Assembly: GCF_001275675.1 (NCBI RefSeq)
Contig: NZ_LITM01000002.1
Location: forward strand, 774,073 to 838,072
Direction: 5' to 3'
DNA length: 64,000 bases
Source: Lysinibacillus sp. FJAT-14745
Lineage (GTDB): Bacteria; Bacillota; Bacilli; Bacillales_A; Planococcaceae
The translations under genes were made by a program, and so were the position numbers. Under the pieces are notes generated by a model that was not told where the DNA came from, searched no databases, and saw only the letters and a list, made by a program, of their open reading frames with translations. This document shows, in pieces, positions 25,077 to 35,105 of this stretch. The first letter of the stretch is position 1, and every line of letters begins with the position of its first letter.

Positions 25077-27458
25077 TTGGAAAAACTCGAGGAACAACTT
25101 CAGCTAGCATTAAAAGAGTGCGAACGACTAAGGTTGGAAAATCAAACATTAAAAGAACTTCTGAAATATCATAATATAACGCCTAATACGATCCCTTATT
25201 TTCAAAAAACAAAAGAAGTTGCTATTACCAAAGAGCAAAAGATACAGGAAAGAATGCAAATATATCGGAATCTTTTCAAAGGGAGGACAGACTTATATGC
25301 AGTAAGATGGGAAGCTAAAAATGGGAAGTCTGGCTATATGCCTGCGTGTGAAAATGAATGGCATCCAACTTTATGTCAGAAACCAGCAATAAAATGCGCA
25401 AATTGCCAGAATCGAAAATTACTCCCTTTAACAGATCAAGTTATTTATGACCATCTTTCTGGCAAACACACTATTGGGCTCTACCCTCTTTTACAAGATG
25501 AAACGAGCTGGTTTTTAGCCGTTGATTTTGATAAGAAAAACTGGTCAAGAGACGTTCAATCATTTATGGAAACATGTAAGGAATTAGGTGTCCCAGCAAG
25601 TATTGAGCGCTCACGTTCAGGAAACGGATGCCACGTGTGGATTTTCTTCAATCAAGCTGTCCCTGCTTCCTTAGCTCGTAACCTCGGAAATGTATTATTA
25701 TCATACACACTTTCAAAATGTTATGAAGTGGGCATGGATTCGTATGATCGTTTATTTCCAAATCAAGATACACTACCAAAGGGAGGTTTTGGGAATTTAA
25801 TTGCACTGCCTTTACAGAATGGTCCAAGGAAGGACGGGAATAGTGTTTTTGTCGATGAGTATTTTATTCCTTACCCAGATCAATGGCACTATTTACATCA
25901 AATACGAAAAATGAAAAGAGAGGATATTAACAAAATTATTAAAACATATCATAAAAACAATGATTCTTCTATGTCTGTAAAAGAAAATAGACAACCTTTA
26001 ACGAATGAGGATAAAATTCAGCTCTCAACTAACGTCACAGTGATTGAAAAGAACGGTTTATATATCCAAAAAGAAGGTCTTTCTTCTTCTTTCATTCATA
26101 AACTTATGCAACTCGTAACTTTCAAAAATCCTCATTTTTATAAAACCCAAGCAAAGCGATTATCGACTCATAATATACCACGAAACATTACTTGCTTTGA
26201 TCATACAGAGGAGTATTTAATACTGCCACGTGGATGCAAAGATGATATGCTAAGCCTATTAAATGATTTCTCTATGGATTATGATTTTGTTGATAGTACA
26301 AATTCAGGAACCAAAATACCATTAAAATTTGAAGGCAATTTAAGAACAGAACAAGAACAAGCAGTGACAAAATTATTAGAAAATCCAATTGGTATTTTAT
26401 CTGCTACGACTGGATTCGGAAAAACTGTAATCGCTGCGGCGTTAATTGCAAAAAGACAGACAAATACCTTAATTATTGTTCATCGAAATCAACTAATCGA
26501 TCAATGGAAAAAAAGTTTATCTACATTTCATAATCTTGAAGAAAAACAAATTGGTCAAATTGGCGGTGGCAAAAATAAACAAACAGGTTTCATTGATATT
26601 GCTACTATACAAAGTCTAAATTATAAAGGAAAAGTGAAAGATCTGATTACACAATATGGTCAGATTATCGTCGATGAATGCCATCACATTGCAGCGGTCA
26701 GTTTTGAGCAAGTGTTAAAAAAAGTAAATGCCAAGTATATTGTTGGATTAACCGCTACGCCTATACGAAAAGATGGATTACATCCAATTATGACAATGCA
26801 GTTAGGACCTATTCGTTATAAAGTAAATGCTAAAAATCAAGCGAAAGTCAGGCCATTTAAACAAATATTGATCCCTCGTTACACGAAGTTTAAGTCCGGT
26901 GAAAAGGACATCCAAACAATATATACAGAACTTACAAAAGATGAGAGCCGAAACCAAATGATTTTTGATGATGTTTTAAAAGAATTAGACAACGGTTCAG
27001 TACCTATTATTTTAACCGAAAGAGTTGAGCATGCCTTTTATTTAGAATCTAAATTTAAAGGGTTTGTAAAGAACGTTATCATTTTAACAGGGAAATTAAG
27101 TAAAAAAGAAGAGAAAGAAAATCTTAAAATCTTAGATATGCTTGCTGATAATGAAGAAATGCTGATTATTGCAACAGGAAAATATATAGGGGAAGGTTTT
27201 GATTACGCTCGATTAGATTCCTTATTTTTAGTTATGCCTTTTTCATGGAAAGGTACATTGCAACAATATGTTGGGAGGCTACATCGTCAGCACGATTCAA
27301 AATCGATAGTGAAGGTCTATGATTATGTAGATTGTCAGGAGCAAATGTTCAAAGTTATGTTTGAAAAAAGATTAAAAGGTTATCAATCGATGGGGTATAA
27401 ATTATTGGAAAACAAATCAATTGATGAAACTTTGTCAGAACAAATGAGGTTATTTTAA
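25077..27458 (+). CDS. TOTE conflict system-type primase fused to SF2 helicase
   Basis: A 793-residue fusion. Residues 1-40 form a coiled coil. About 75-290 is an archaeo-eukaryotic primase domain of the TOTE type: YAVRWEAKNGKSGY, the cysteine cluster HPTLCQ...KCANCQNR, catalytic AVDFDKKNW (DxD), RSGNGCHVWIFF, and DSYDRLFPNQDTL. About 430-780 is a superfamily 2 helicase: Walker A ATTGFGKT, VDECHH, GLTATPIRKDG, and motif VI QYVGRLHRQH. The pair is known from predicted conflict (defence or transposon) systems, where primase and helicase act on DNA with other effectors. None of the usual partners is nearby. TTG at 25077 fits GTGGTGG five bases before it; ATG at 25056 lacks a ribosome site. Confidence 0.88.
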   Translation: MEKLEEQLQLALKECERLRLENQTLKELLKYHNITPNTIPYFQKTKEVAITKEQKIQERMQIYRNLFKGRTDLYAVRWEAKNGKSGYMPACENEWHPTLCQKPAIKCANCQNRKLLPLTDQVIYDHLSGKHTIGLYPLLQDETSWFLAVDFDKKNWSRDVQSFMETCKELGVPASIERSRSGNGCHVWIFFNQAVPASLARNLGNVLLSYTLSKCYEVGMDSYDRLFPNQDTLPKGGFGNLIALPLQNGPRKDGNSVFVDEYFIPYPDQWHYLHQIRKMKREDINKIIKTYHKNNDSSMSVKENRQPLTNEDKIQLSTNVTVIEKNGLYIQKEGLSSSFIHKLMQLVTFKNPHFYKTQAKRLSTHNIPRNITCFDHTEEYLILPRGCKDDMLSLLNDFSMDYDFVDSTNSGTKIPLKFEGNLRTEQEQAVTKLLENPIGILSATTGFGKTVIAAALIAKRQTNTLIIVHRNQLIDQWKKSLSTFHNLEEKQIGQIGGGKNKQTGFIDIATIQSLNYKGKVKDLITQYGQIIVDECHHIAAVSFEQVLKKVNAKYIVGLTATPIRKDGLHPIMTMQLGPIRYKVNAKNQAKVRPFKQILIPRYTKFKSGEKDIQTIYTELTKDESRNQMIFDDVLKELDNGSVPIILTERVEHAFYLESKFKGFVKNVIILTGKLSKKEEKENLKILDMLADNEEMLIIATGKYIGEGFDYARLDSLFLVMPFSWKGTLQQYVGRLHRQHDSKSIVKVYDYVDCQEQMFKVMFEKRLKGYQSMGYKLLENKSIDETLSEQMRLF

Positions 27459-27563
27459 GAATCCAATCAGATTTAAGCCTAAACACATTACTTGATATTA
27501 AAAATTTATATATCCTTATTTCGCAGAGTGGCTGGGACAAAACTGGTCAAAACCTTAAAAAGC

Positions 27564-27604
27564 GCGAGAAATCAATTTAGAAACGTTGATTTCTCGCGTT
27601 TTTT
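27564..27604 (+). terminator. terminator after the primase-helicase gene
   Basis: GCGAGAAATCAA (27564-27575) pairs with TTGATTTCTCGC (27586-27597), followed by GTTTTTT. Confidence 0.85.
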
Positions 27605-27710
27605 CGATGTTAAATTTTGCGTAAAAAAATATGCTTATGTCATAAGCGACGTAAATTATCAGTGCGGTCAGAGAGTGTTGCATGAAGGTAGATGTCGATA
27701 TTTTTCAAAA

Positions 27711-27837
27711 GTTGGTCGATAACTTAAAAATGTTGGTAGATAAATTAAAATAGTTGGTAGATAAATTAAAAAAGTTAGGTGATAAATCGATAAAGTTGGT
27801 CGATAAACAATCAAAAGTTCTCGACAAATCTCAAAAC
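27711..27837. repeat. 21-bp tandem array, about six degenerate units
   Basis: Units begin at 27711, 27732, 27753, 27774, 27795 and 27817 with GTTGGTcGATAA or GTTGGTaGATAA, and the period is exactly 21 bp in the first five. Read on the minus strand, the array stays open and encodes a heptapeptide repeat (such as YLPTFLI), but there is no ribosome site, so expression is doubtful. Confidence 0.75.
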
Positions 27838-27910
27838 TGCAGCTCATTAAAGATTTTTGGCCCAGCCTCTTATTTATTATACTCAATCAAATTGTACTAG
27901 AACGTTTTGA

Positions 27911-29890
27911 TTATCCCCAATAGGCCAAAGAACGTTTCTTCATCGCTTCCCGGTATTGCTCTGTTGAGATTGGCAATGCTGTATTTGTTTCATAATCCAT
28001 AATGACACCATATTTACGAACAACATCCATTTGATTAATTTTACCGTTGTTATACATCTGCTCAACTTCTATTGGATCTGTTTCCAGCCATCTATGGCGA
28101 TTTTTGCGAATATAATCTCGTTCTTTTAATGTTGCAGCCATATCAATTTCGTAAGCGTCCATATCGCGGTCAATTTCACGGATAACTACACCGTAATCAA
28201 GCTTTGCACGCTCAATCGAAACATATTCATCGATAACGTCCTCTAAAACGGCGTTTACATCTCGCGCTAATGGGTCACCTAAACCACCACCTCCTGCTGA
28301 AGGACGTGTAAAGGAATCCCCTTTCTTCAATTCAACATTGGAGAAGATCGTGCCTAAAAATTGTTCATCCTCTTTGTTTGGGTTTAAAATAGCCCCTTGT
28401 GCGATAGAAGGTAAGCCGCCCATAATCCCCCATGTAATGGAGCGAGAACGATCACAGCAATAGGACATCACTGTTTGGTTGACATCCGTTAAAACGCCTC
28501 CCTTTTCTACACCACAACCGCCACGGTATTTACCTGGACCAGCAGAATCTATAATGATTTCATGCTTCGTTGTAACAACTGGAGACAAACGCTCTTGCCC
28601 CTCGCATGGTTGAACACTTAAACCTACCCCGAACACTGGCGAGGTAGTATTCGCACCATCCCGGTCAATACGTCCACCATGACCACCAGCCATCCAGTCA
28701 TACCACATAAAATATTCACTACTATCTCTCCGCTCATCATAGCCACCTATTAATAAATACTCTAAATTAAATGAACATGCGATAGCGCGTTCCGGCATAA
28801 TGTTCGACCATAATTCGAAGCAGGCATTCATAATTTTTTCAAACGCTCCTGAACAATAGCCAGAAACAGCTACTGGGCTAGGTGCGTTGACGACAGAGTT
28901 TTCAGGAAGAAATATTTTCACAACACGATAAAATCCTGAGTTCAGCGGAATCTCTGGGAAAAATGTTTTGGTTCCTGCATAAGTACCAGAAAGTGCTGAG
29001 CCAAACCCTGCATTTAAAAAGCAGCTAATATAAGGATGTGAATCGCTTAAATCATAAGCTATTTCATCCTCCGTAATGGTCATTTTCACCCGAATTGGGA
29101 TGAGGCCATCTCCTAATTGTGGGTCCATATCGATATAGTCCACCGTTTCCCATTGTCCTTTTGGTAAAGCTTTAATTTTCGCTCGCATTAATCGTTCAAC
29201 ATAATTTTGGACTTCTTCAAAAGCTACTAGCACCGTTTTAATACCGTACTTCTCTATCATTTCCTGAAGCTGCTTCTCACCAACTTTTGCGGCTTCCACT
29301 TGAGAACGTAAATCTCCTATACGTTCTTCCGGGATACGCATATTCATAACGATAATCTTCACAACATCTGTTAAATATTGGCCTTTACTATAAATGCGGA
29401 CAGGTGGGATACGTAGACCTTCCCCGTAATGTTCTTTAGCTGTAATATCAAAGGAACCTGGGTTAGAGCCACCAACATCTGCCCAGTGACCATTTGTTTG
29501 CATAAGTGCAATTAGTTTGTCATCATGGAATACCGGTAAAATTACACGTACATCACTGAAATGTGTTCCTCCACGATAAGGATCATTTACTAAAAATACA
29601 TCACCTGGATGGATGTCATCAGCGAAATCCTCTAAGACAGCTTTTGCAGTTAAATGCAGTGTTCCTACATGTACCGAAATATCTTGTGTTCCTTGCATAA
29701 CGGTATTCCCCTGTGCATCGCATAATGCACAGCTGAAGTCTCGATTATAAATAACAAATGAGTAACATGTACGCAGCATTTGTTCAGCCATTTGATCGAC
29801 TAAATTGACAAAGCCGTTTTTTAATACTTCAAATGTTACAGGGTCTAGATTTTGGACCTTTTGATTCGTCTCCAATTTCGTTGTACTCAT
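27911..29890 (-). CDS. hyuB: hydantoinase B/oxoprolinase family protein (ATP-dependent ring opening, subunit B)
   Basis: A 659-residue subunit of the hydantoinase/oxoprolinase family. Hallmarks are DPVTFEVLKN at the start, SVHVGTLHLT near 87, VNDPYRGGTHFSDV near 112, and the C-terminal glycine-rich PSAGGGGLGDPL near 560. Together with the A subunit it opens a cyclic amide (hydantoin, 5-oxoproline or a lactam) at the cost of ATP. The start is the ATG at 29890, with AAGGAGG upstream. It follows subunit A by 23 bp. The nearby class III aminotransferase and aldehyde dehydrogenase fit caprolactamase-type (CapB) better than glutathione recycling, as inference. Confidence 0.92.
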   Translation of the reverse strand: MSTTKLETNQKVQNLDPVTFEVLKNGFVNLVDQMAEQMLRTCYSFVIYNRDFSCALCDAQGNTVMQGTQDISVHVGTLHLTAKAVLEDFADDIHPGDVFLVNDPYRGGTHFSDVRVILPVFHDDKLIALMQTNGHWADVGGSNPGSFDITAKEHYGEGLRIPPVRIYSKGQYLTDVVKIIVMNMRIPEERIGDLRSQVEAAKVGEKQLQEMIEKYGIKTVLVAFEEVQNYVERLMRAKIKALPKGQWETVDYIDMDPQLGDGLIPIRVKMTITEDEIAYDLSDSHPYISCFLNAGFGSALSGTYAGTKTFFPEIPLNSGFYRVVKIFLPENSVVNAPSPVAVSGYCSGAFEKIMNACFELWSNIMPERAIACSFNLEYLLIGGYDERRDSSEYFMWYDWMAGGHGGRIDRDGANTTSPVFGVGLSVQPCEGQERLSPVVTTKHEIIIDSAGPGKYRGGCGVEKGGVLTDVNQTVMSYCCDRSRSITWGIMGGLPSIAQGAILNPNKEDEQFLGTIFSNVELKKGDSFTRPSAGGGGLGDPLARDVNAVLEDVIDEYVSIERAKLDYGVVIREIDRDMDAYEIDMAATLKERDYIRKNRHRWLETDPIEVEQMYNNGKINQMDVVRKYGVIMDYETNTALPISTEQYREAMKKRSLAYWG

Positions 29891-29913
29891 AGCCAATTCC
29901 TCCTTATCGTGTA

Positions 29914-31938
29914 TTAGTTCACCGTTATAATAATATTTTTATAGGCATCTACTTCTGCAGTAAATCCTGGTGGAATAACAGTCGTCGTATCAAGCTGGTC
30001 GATAATAGCTGGACCAGCAAATTGTGTGTTAACAGGTATTTTATCGCGATTATATACGTTTGTTTCTATATATTTACCCTCAAAATAAACTGGACGTGTT
30101 TCTTTAAAAGCATCTTCTAGTGAGCCTTCAGAAACATATTGCGGGAAATTAGGCTTTGGTACTGTGCCTATAGCCGTTACACGTAGGCCAAATATTTCTA
30201 CGATCTGATCCTTATCAGAAAATGCAAATTCTCGTTCATGCTCTTGATGGAATGCTTCCAAAATAGCGTCTAAGGAAGTTATTTGATCGGATACGGGAAC
30301 AGCTAGAGATCGCCATTGTCCCTTATAACGAAGGTCAATATAATTTGTTAATGTTGACGTATTTTCTGCAATTCCTTCCTCTTCTAATAACTCTCTTGCC
30401 TCTTCTCGTAATTCACTGAATTGATTTGTCAGTTCCTCTGCACTTACTTCATCTAGTTTTTTCACATACGTTTTAGAAATATCGTGACGGACATCTACAA
30501 GTAGGCATCCCATTGCCGCTGCTACGCCTGGATGAGTAGGAATAATGACTTTTGGGATGTTCAAATCTTTCGCCAAATAGGCACCGTGTAATGGACCTGC
30601 ACCACCAAAAGCTACAAGCGCGAAATCACGGGGATCATAGCCTCTCCGTACCGATATTAATCGAACTGCATCACTCATATTGGCATTGGCAACTTCTATA
30701 ATGGCACTTGCCGCTTCCTCAACCGTTTGATCGAATGTATTTGCAATCTTTTCCACAGCATCTCTTGCTGCCTCTTTGTTTAACTGCATTGATCCATCTA
30801 ACAAATCCACGCCTAGACGTCCTAACACTAAATTTGCATCTGAGTTAGTTGGCTCTGTGCCTCCTCGGCCATAGCAAGCTGGACCTGGCACTGCCCCCGC
30901 ACTTTGCGGTCCATTTCGTAAAGAACCGCCTTCATCTTTCCAGGCGAGGCTACCTCCACCGGCTCCTATTGTTAATATTTCAATACTTGGGAATCCAATT
31001 GGATAGCCGTATTCTATCGACCAGTCCTTTGTAATTCGTATATCTCCCTTATACATCAGTGAAATATCAGTACTTGTACCACCCATATCTAAGCCGATTG
31101 CATTGTCAAATCCGCACAACTTTGCGATATGCTTACTTGCAATTGCGCCAGCAACTATCCCCGAACTTGCCAATCTAGCAGCATAGCGGGGCACTGTACT
31201 TGAAGTCATGACACCGCCACCAGAGTGTAAAACTAATATTTCATCGTCATAGCCCTTTTTCTGCATTTCAGTGCTTAACTTACTAATATAATTACTCATA
31301 ATTGGTCCAAGAACGGCATTGATAATGGTTGTACTCATACGCTCATGCTCGAAAATTTCCGGAAGCACCTCACTTGAAATACAAACATAGACATCTGGTA
31401 ATTCCTCTTTTAAAATTTCTTTGACTTTCGCCTCATTTTCCCCGTTCACATAGGCATTGACAAAACACACGGCAATGGACTCTGTTCCTCGACGTTTTAA
31501 TTTTTTTGCTAATAAACGAACTTCCTCTTCATCAATGGCTTGAAGAATATTTCCTTCATAATCTATGCGTTCTGTCACTTCAAATCGATCACGTCGTTGA
31601 ATATAGGGCCTCGCAGTATCTTTGTAGGTATCCCAAATATCTTCTTTCGTCCCTCGGCGGATTTCAATGACATCTCTAAAACCCTTTGTCGTAATAAGAG
31701 CTGTTTTTGGCAGCTTGCGCTCAATTAACGCATTCGTTCCAACTGTTGTACCATGAGAAAAAATTTTAATATCCTTACCATTTAATGCTGCTTTTTCTAC
31801 TCCATTTAAAATTCCTTGCTCCGGATTTGAAGGTGTAGACGACGTTTTTGTAACGAACACTTCCCCCGTCTCTTCATTAAAAACAAATACATCCGTAAAC
31901 GTTCCCCCAACATCAATTGCTAAACGACTTTGTGCCAT
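29914..31938 (-). CDS. hyuA: hydantoinase A/oxoprolinase family protein (ATPase subunit A)
   Basis: A 674-residue ASKHA-fold ATPase subunit. The N-terminal phosphate loop AIDVGGTFTDVFVF, the adenosine region HGTTVGTNALIERK near 65 and the second phosphate motif GLDMGGTSTDISL near 290 are intact. The C-terminal third carries the usual FAFSDKDQIVEIFGLRV. It provides ATP-driven activation of the amide for the B subunit. The gap of 194 bp to the upstream aldehyde dehydrogenase gene holds an imperfect CCAGATTTTT/AAAATCTGG inverted repeat but no clear promoter, so it may still belong to the sigma-54 transcript. Confidence 0.92.
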   Translation of the reverse strand: MAQSRLAIDVGGTFTDVFVFNEETGEVFVTKTSSTPSNPEQGILNGVEKAALNGKDIKIFSHGTTVGTNALIERKLPKTALITTKGFRDVIEIRRGTKEDIWDTYKDTARPYIQRRDRFEVTERIDYEGNILQAIDEEEVRLLAKKLKRRGTESIAVCFVNAYVNGENEAKVKEILKEELPDVYVCISSEVLPEIFEHERMSTTIINAVLGPIMSNYISKLSTEMQKKGYDDEILVLHSGGGVMTSSTVPRYAARLASSGIVAGAIASKHIAKLCGFDNAIGLDMGGTSTDISLMYKGDIRITKDWSIEYGYPIGFPSIEILTIGAGGGSLAWKDEGGSLRNGPQSAGAVPGPACYGRGGTEPTNSDANLVLGRLGVDLLDGSMQLNKEAARDAVEKIANTFDQTVEEAASAIIEVANANMSDAVRLISVRRGYDPRDFALVAFGGAGPLHGAYLAKDLNIPKVIIPTHPGVAAAMGCLLVDVRHDISKTYVKKLDEVSAEELTNQFSELREEARELLEEEGIAENTSTLTNYIDLRYKGQWRSLAVPVSDQITSLDAILEAFHQEHEREFAFSDKDQIVEIFGLRVTAIGTVPKPNFPQYVSEGSLEDAFKETRPVYFEGKYIETNVYNRDKIPVNTQFAGPAIIDQLDTTTVIPPGFTAEVDAYKNIIITVN

Positions 31939-32132
31939 AGCTCTACCTTCTTTCGTTTATAAAAATTTATAACCCCAAAATTTTCTGTATATAGTTAATG
32001 CCTCAAGCGGATGCCCCAGATTTTTTTTAAGTTAATGCGTACAATTCAAGAAAAATCTGGGACATTACACCGAGACATATGTGAAGTATATTTTTTTGTT
32101 TTCTATCCTAAATTTCTTTCTAAATAAACTTT

Positions 32133-33530
32133 TTACTCACTTTTAGTGCCAATCGTAATTGTTTTAAACGTTGTAAAGAACTCTTTCGCTGCCTGCCCCT
32201 GCTCACGGGCACCGGTACTTGAGTTTTTCATTCCTCCAAAAGGCGCTTGAGGCTCAGCTCCACCCGTTTCATCGTTAACCTGTACAAGGCCAACTTCACT
32301 ACGGTTAATAAAATCAAATGCTTTCGGAATGTTATTTGTATAAATAGAAGCACTCAATCCAAAATTAGAATCATTCGATAATCGAATCGCTTCTTCATAA
32401 TCTTTTACTTTTATAACCGCTAAAACTGGTCCAAAAATCTCTTCATGAGCAATCGACATCTCGTGTGTTACATTCGTAAAGATTGTTGGATCAATATAGT
32501 ATCCTTCTAACATACCTTTTGAAGGACCACCGCCAAATACAAGCTCTGCTCCCTCAACTTTTGCTTTCTCGATGGCGGATAATATGGAATCATATTGTCC
32601 TTTAGATGACACAGGCCCCATCGTGACACCAACTTCAATTTTTTGGGCTTCCTCAATTAACTGCTCTAGTACCTTTTCATAAACCGCTTCCTCGATGTAA
32701 ACTCGACTAGTTGCTGTACAACGCTGTCCTGTTTGCTTCATCGCACCTTCAATCGTTAATTTTGCAGCTTGATTAATATTGGCATCAGCTAAAATGATCG
32801 CTGCATTTTTGCCTCCAAGTTCGAGCTGAATTTTCTTATTAGTTGATCCAGCAGTATCTAAAATACTTTGCCCTACATTATTTGAACCTGTAAATGTAAT
32901 TGCTTTTACTTCAGGTGCCTCCAATAATACCTGCCCTACCTTTGAACCGCGGCCTTGAACGACGTTTAACACGTTTTTCGGTAAGCCTGCTTGTTGGAAT
33001 AGTTCTCCAATTATTTTACCGGTTAAAGCGCTTTCAATAGAAGGCTTCCAAACAACCGTATTGCCGTATACTAATGCTGGTGCAATTTTCCACAGAGGAA
33101 TAGCGACAGGGAAATTCCAAGGAGTTATTGCGGCAACGACACCAAGTGGTACCCGCATTGTGTATAATAATTTCGCTTCATTGGCAGAAGGTAAAACCTC
33201 ACCTGTTGCCCGCATTCCTTCTTGTGCAAAATAACGTAAAATGGAAGCGCCACGTTTAACTTCACCAAGCATTTCATTTTTCGTTTTACCCATTTCACTC
33301 GAAGCTATTTCAGCTACTTTATCCATATTTTTCTCTAGCAAGTCTGCTGTCACGCGTAAAATTTCTCCACGTGCAACAGAAGACGTATTTTTCCAACCTT
33401 CAAATGCTTCTTGAGCTGCAACGATAACGTCTTTCGTTTCATCTATTGTCAAAAGCTCAACTTGACCAATACATTGAGATGGCTTTGCAGGATTAAATTG
33501 TTCTCGTATTTCTCTAACGATCGTTGTCAT
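32133..33530 (-). CDS. NAD(P)-dependent aldehyde dehydrogenase
   Basis: A 465-residue aldehyde dehydrogenase. Motifs are ITPWNFPVAIPLWK (cofactor side) near 135, FTGSNNVGQ near 212, the general-base Glu in LELGGKNAAI near 237, and the nucleophile Cys in QTGQRCTATSRV near 270. The C-terminal EEIFGPVLAVIKV and NDSNFGLSAS are typical. It oxidises a semialdehyde to a carboxylate. It lies 38 bp after the aminotransferase gene, so its substrate is probably the omega-semialdehyde formed by that enzyme (CapE or succinate/glutarate-semialdehyde dehydrogenase role). GGAGG lies upstream of the ATG. Confidence 0.93.
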   Translation of the reverse strand: MTTIVREIREQFNPAKPSQCIGQVELLTIDETKDVIVAAQEAFEGWKNTSSVARGEILRVTADLLEKNMDKVAEIASSEMGKTKNEMLGEVKRGASILRYFAQEGMRATGEVLPSANEAKLLYTMRVPLGVVAAITPWNFPVAIPLWKIAPALVYGNTVVWKPSIESALTGKIIGELFQQAGLPKNVLNVVQGRGSKVGQVLLEAPEVKAITFTGSNNVGQSILDTAGSTNKKIQLELGGKNAAIILADANINQAAKLTIEGAMKQTGQRCTATSRVYIEEAVYEKVLEQLIEEAQKIEVGVTMGPVSSKGQYDSILSAIEKAKVEGAELVFGGGPSKGMLEGYYIDPTIFTNVTHEMSIAHEEIFGPVLAVIKVKDYEEAIRLSNDSNFGLSASIYTNNIPKAFDFINRSEVGLVQVNDETGGAEPQAPFGGMKNSSTGAREQGQAAKEFFTTFKTITIGTKSE

Positions 33531-33568
33531 AAAACTCCTCCTTCAAATAATGTTCGTTTACACTGACA

Positions 33569-34897
33569 TCAATTTTTTTCAACAATTGTTTTACGTATAT
33601 GCTCAAATGTCTCGTCTAAAATACGTAACATTTCATCTAGCTCTACTTTTGATAGAATGAGAGGTGGAGAAAAAACAACTGTATCTTGATCATACGTAAC
33701 CGTTCGTAGAATCAATCCTCGCTTCATCGTTTCTTGTACAAAAATTGGACTAAGAGGAGACTCAAACAATTCACCCGTCTCACGGCTCTTTACTAATTCA
33801 ATAGCTCCAAGTAATCCAAGAGTACGCACACGCCCGATAAAGCTATATTTTTCTTGCAGTGCTCGGAATCCTTCTAGCATGGCATCGCCCATCTTTGCAG
33901 CATTTTCAACAAGATTTTCACGCTCGATGATTTCTATATTTTTCAACCCAACTTGACAAGCGAGTGCATGACCGCTGTAAGTATATCCGTGCATTAATGT
34001 CCCTTTAGAAAACTCACATAAATCTTGATGAATTGTTTCAGAAATCGCCACACCACCAAGTTGAACATAGCCACTTGATACGCCTTTAGCGAAAGACATC
34101 ATATCTGGCACTACCCCGTAATGCTCCATACCGAAAAATTTACCTGTACGACCAAACCCGGTAATCACTTCATCTGCAATGAATAAAATACCGTATTCAT
34201 CACAAATTTCTCGCACTTCTTTAAAGTAATCCTTTTGTGGAATATTAACCCCACCTGCACCTTGTACAGGTTCAGAAATAAATGCTGCCACAGTCTCAGG
34301 GCCTAACGCTTCAATAGTTTCACGTAAATTACGAACGGATTCGCTGTATACATAGTGGAAATCGGGAGCGTGTGAATTAGTAAAGTCACGAAACGCTTGT
34401 AAGCCTGTCGCATTTGTAGCCCCCATAGCGACACCATGGTATGAATGGGTACGTGAAATAATTTTTTGACGCTCTGGCTGCCCTTTTAGTAACCAGTAAT
34501 GACGTGCTAATTTAATCGCTGTATCATTCGACTCTGAGCCGCCTGAAGTGAAAAATACAGTGTTTAAGTCTCCCGGAGTTAAAGAAGCAATTTTCGTCGC
34601 TAAACGAATAGCTGGCTCATTGCTAAACGATGCAAAGCAGGAACTAAATGCTAATGTAGATATTTGCTCCTTCGCCACTTCAGCGATTTCTTTACGACCA
34701 TGCCCAATATTTACATTCCATAAAGAAGACATCCCGTCAATGTAGATCTTTCCTTCTATATCTTTTAAATAAATGCCATTACCATCTGTAAAAATGGCTG
34801 CTGGACCTTGTGTTTGCTGTTGTTCAATCGACGTTGTTGGGTGTAGAAAATGTTTTTGATCTAACGTTTTTAGCTCTTCTTTTAGTTGAATTGTCAT
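33569..34897 (-). CDS. class III omega-aminotransferase
   Basis: A 442-residue PLP enzyme. Residues near 100-120 bind the cofactor phosphate (FFTSGGSESNDTAIKLARHY). The pyridine-binding Asp is in FIADEVITGFGRTG near 250, and the catalytic Lys is in MSFAKGVSSGY near 280. It transfers the amino group of an omega-amino acid to a keto acid such as pyruvate. The ATG at 34897 follows AGAGGTTGG; the open frame extends upstream without use. A sigma-54 promoter ends about 45 bp before the start codon, making this the first gene of the catabolic operon. Confidence 0.93.
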   Translation of the reverse strand: MTIQLKEELKTLDQKHFLHPTTSIEQQQTQGPAAIFTDGNGIYLKDIEGKIYIDGMSSLWNVNIGHGRKEIAEVAKEQISTLAFSSCFASFSNEPAIRLATKIASLTPGDLNTVFFTSGGSESNDTAIKLARHYWLLKGQPERQKIISRTHSYHGVAMGATNATGLQAFRDFTNSHAPDFHYVYSESVRNLRETIEALGPETVAAFISEPVQGAGGVNIPQKDYFKEVREICDEYGILFIADEVITGFGRTGKFFGMEHYGVVPDMMSFAKGVSSGYVQLGGVAISETIHQDLCEFSKGTLMHGYTYSGHALACQVGLKNIEIIERENLVENAAKMGDAMLEGFRALQEKYSFIGRVRTLGLLGAIELVKSRETGELFESPLSPIFVQETMKRGLILRTVTYDQDTVVFSPPLILSKVELDEMLRILDETFEHIRKTIVEKN

Positions 34898-34941
34898 AAA
34901 TGCCAACCTCTTTTCGTTTATAATTTCATACATTTTTTTAG

Positions 34942-34959
34942 TAGCAATTCTCATGCCAA
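34942..34959 (-). promoter_or_regulatory. sigma-54 promoter before the aminotransferase operon
   Basis: On the minus strand it reads TTGGCATGAGAATTGCTA, with GG and GC separated by the required ten bases (-24/-12). It matches the RpoN consensus TGGCAC-N5-TTGCW closely. The start codon is about 45 bp downstream. Nearly the same sequence precedes the permease gene (38721-38738). Confidence 0.9.
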
Positions 34960-35105
34960 CTGTTGAAAAAAATTCTTTTAACGAAAAAACATTGCCTTTT
35001 TGCCATAGCGTGGGGTTTTTGTGAAGCTGCAATCAATTGCTTCGTAATGTTTTGATTCATCACAAAAAGTTAAGATGATATTTAGATTAAAACGTATGCC
35101 ATGTA

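Larger units (their letters stand above)
27528..27867. repeat. intergenic element bounded by GGCTGGG inverted repeats
   Basis: The left edge GTGGCTGGGACAAAA (27528-27542) and right edge TTTTTGGCCCAGCC (27854-27867) are inverted copies. Between them lie a strong terminator (27564-27604) and a 21-bp tandem array (27711-27837). No convincing gene is inside. Edges of the form GGCTGGGACAAAA recur between genes in many Bacillales and related genera, so this is probably a dispersed element. Confidence 0.6.

Noticed and set aside
27668..27886. 72-codon minus-strand frame over the 21-bp array
   Set aside because: No ribosome site and fully explained by the array; kept as a repeat rather than a gene.
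31939..32132. Additional sigma-54 promoter before the hydantoinase A gene
   Set aside because: GG and GC pairs are present but not at ten-base spacing in the minus-strand direction.
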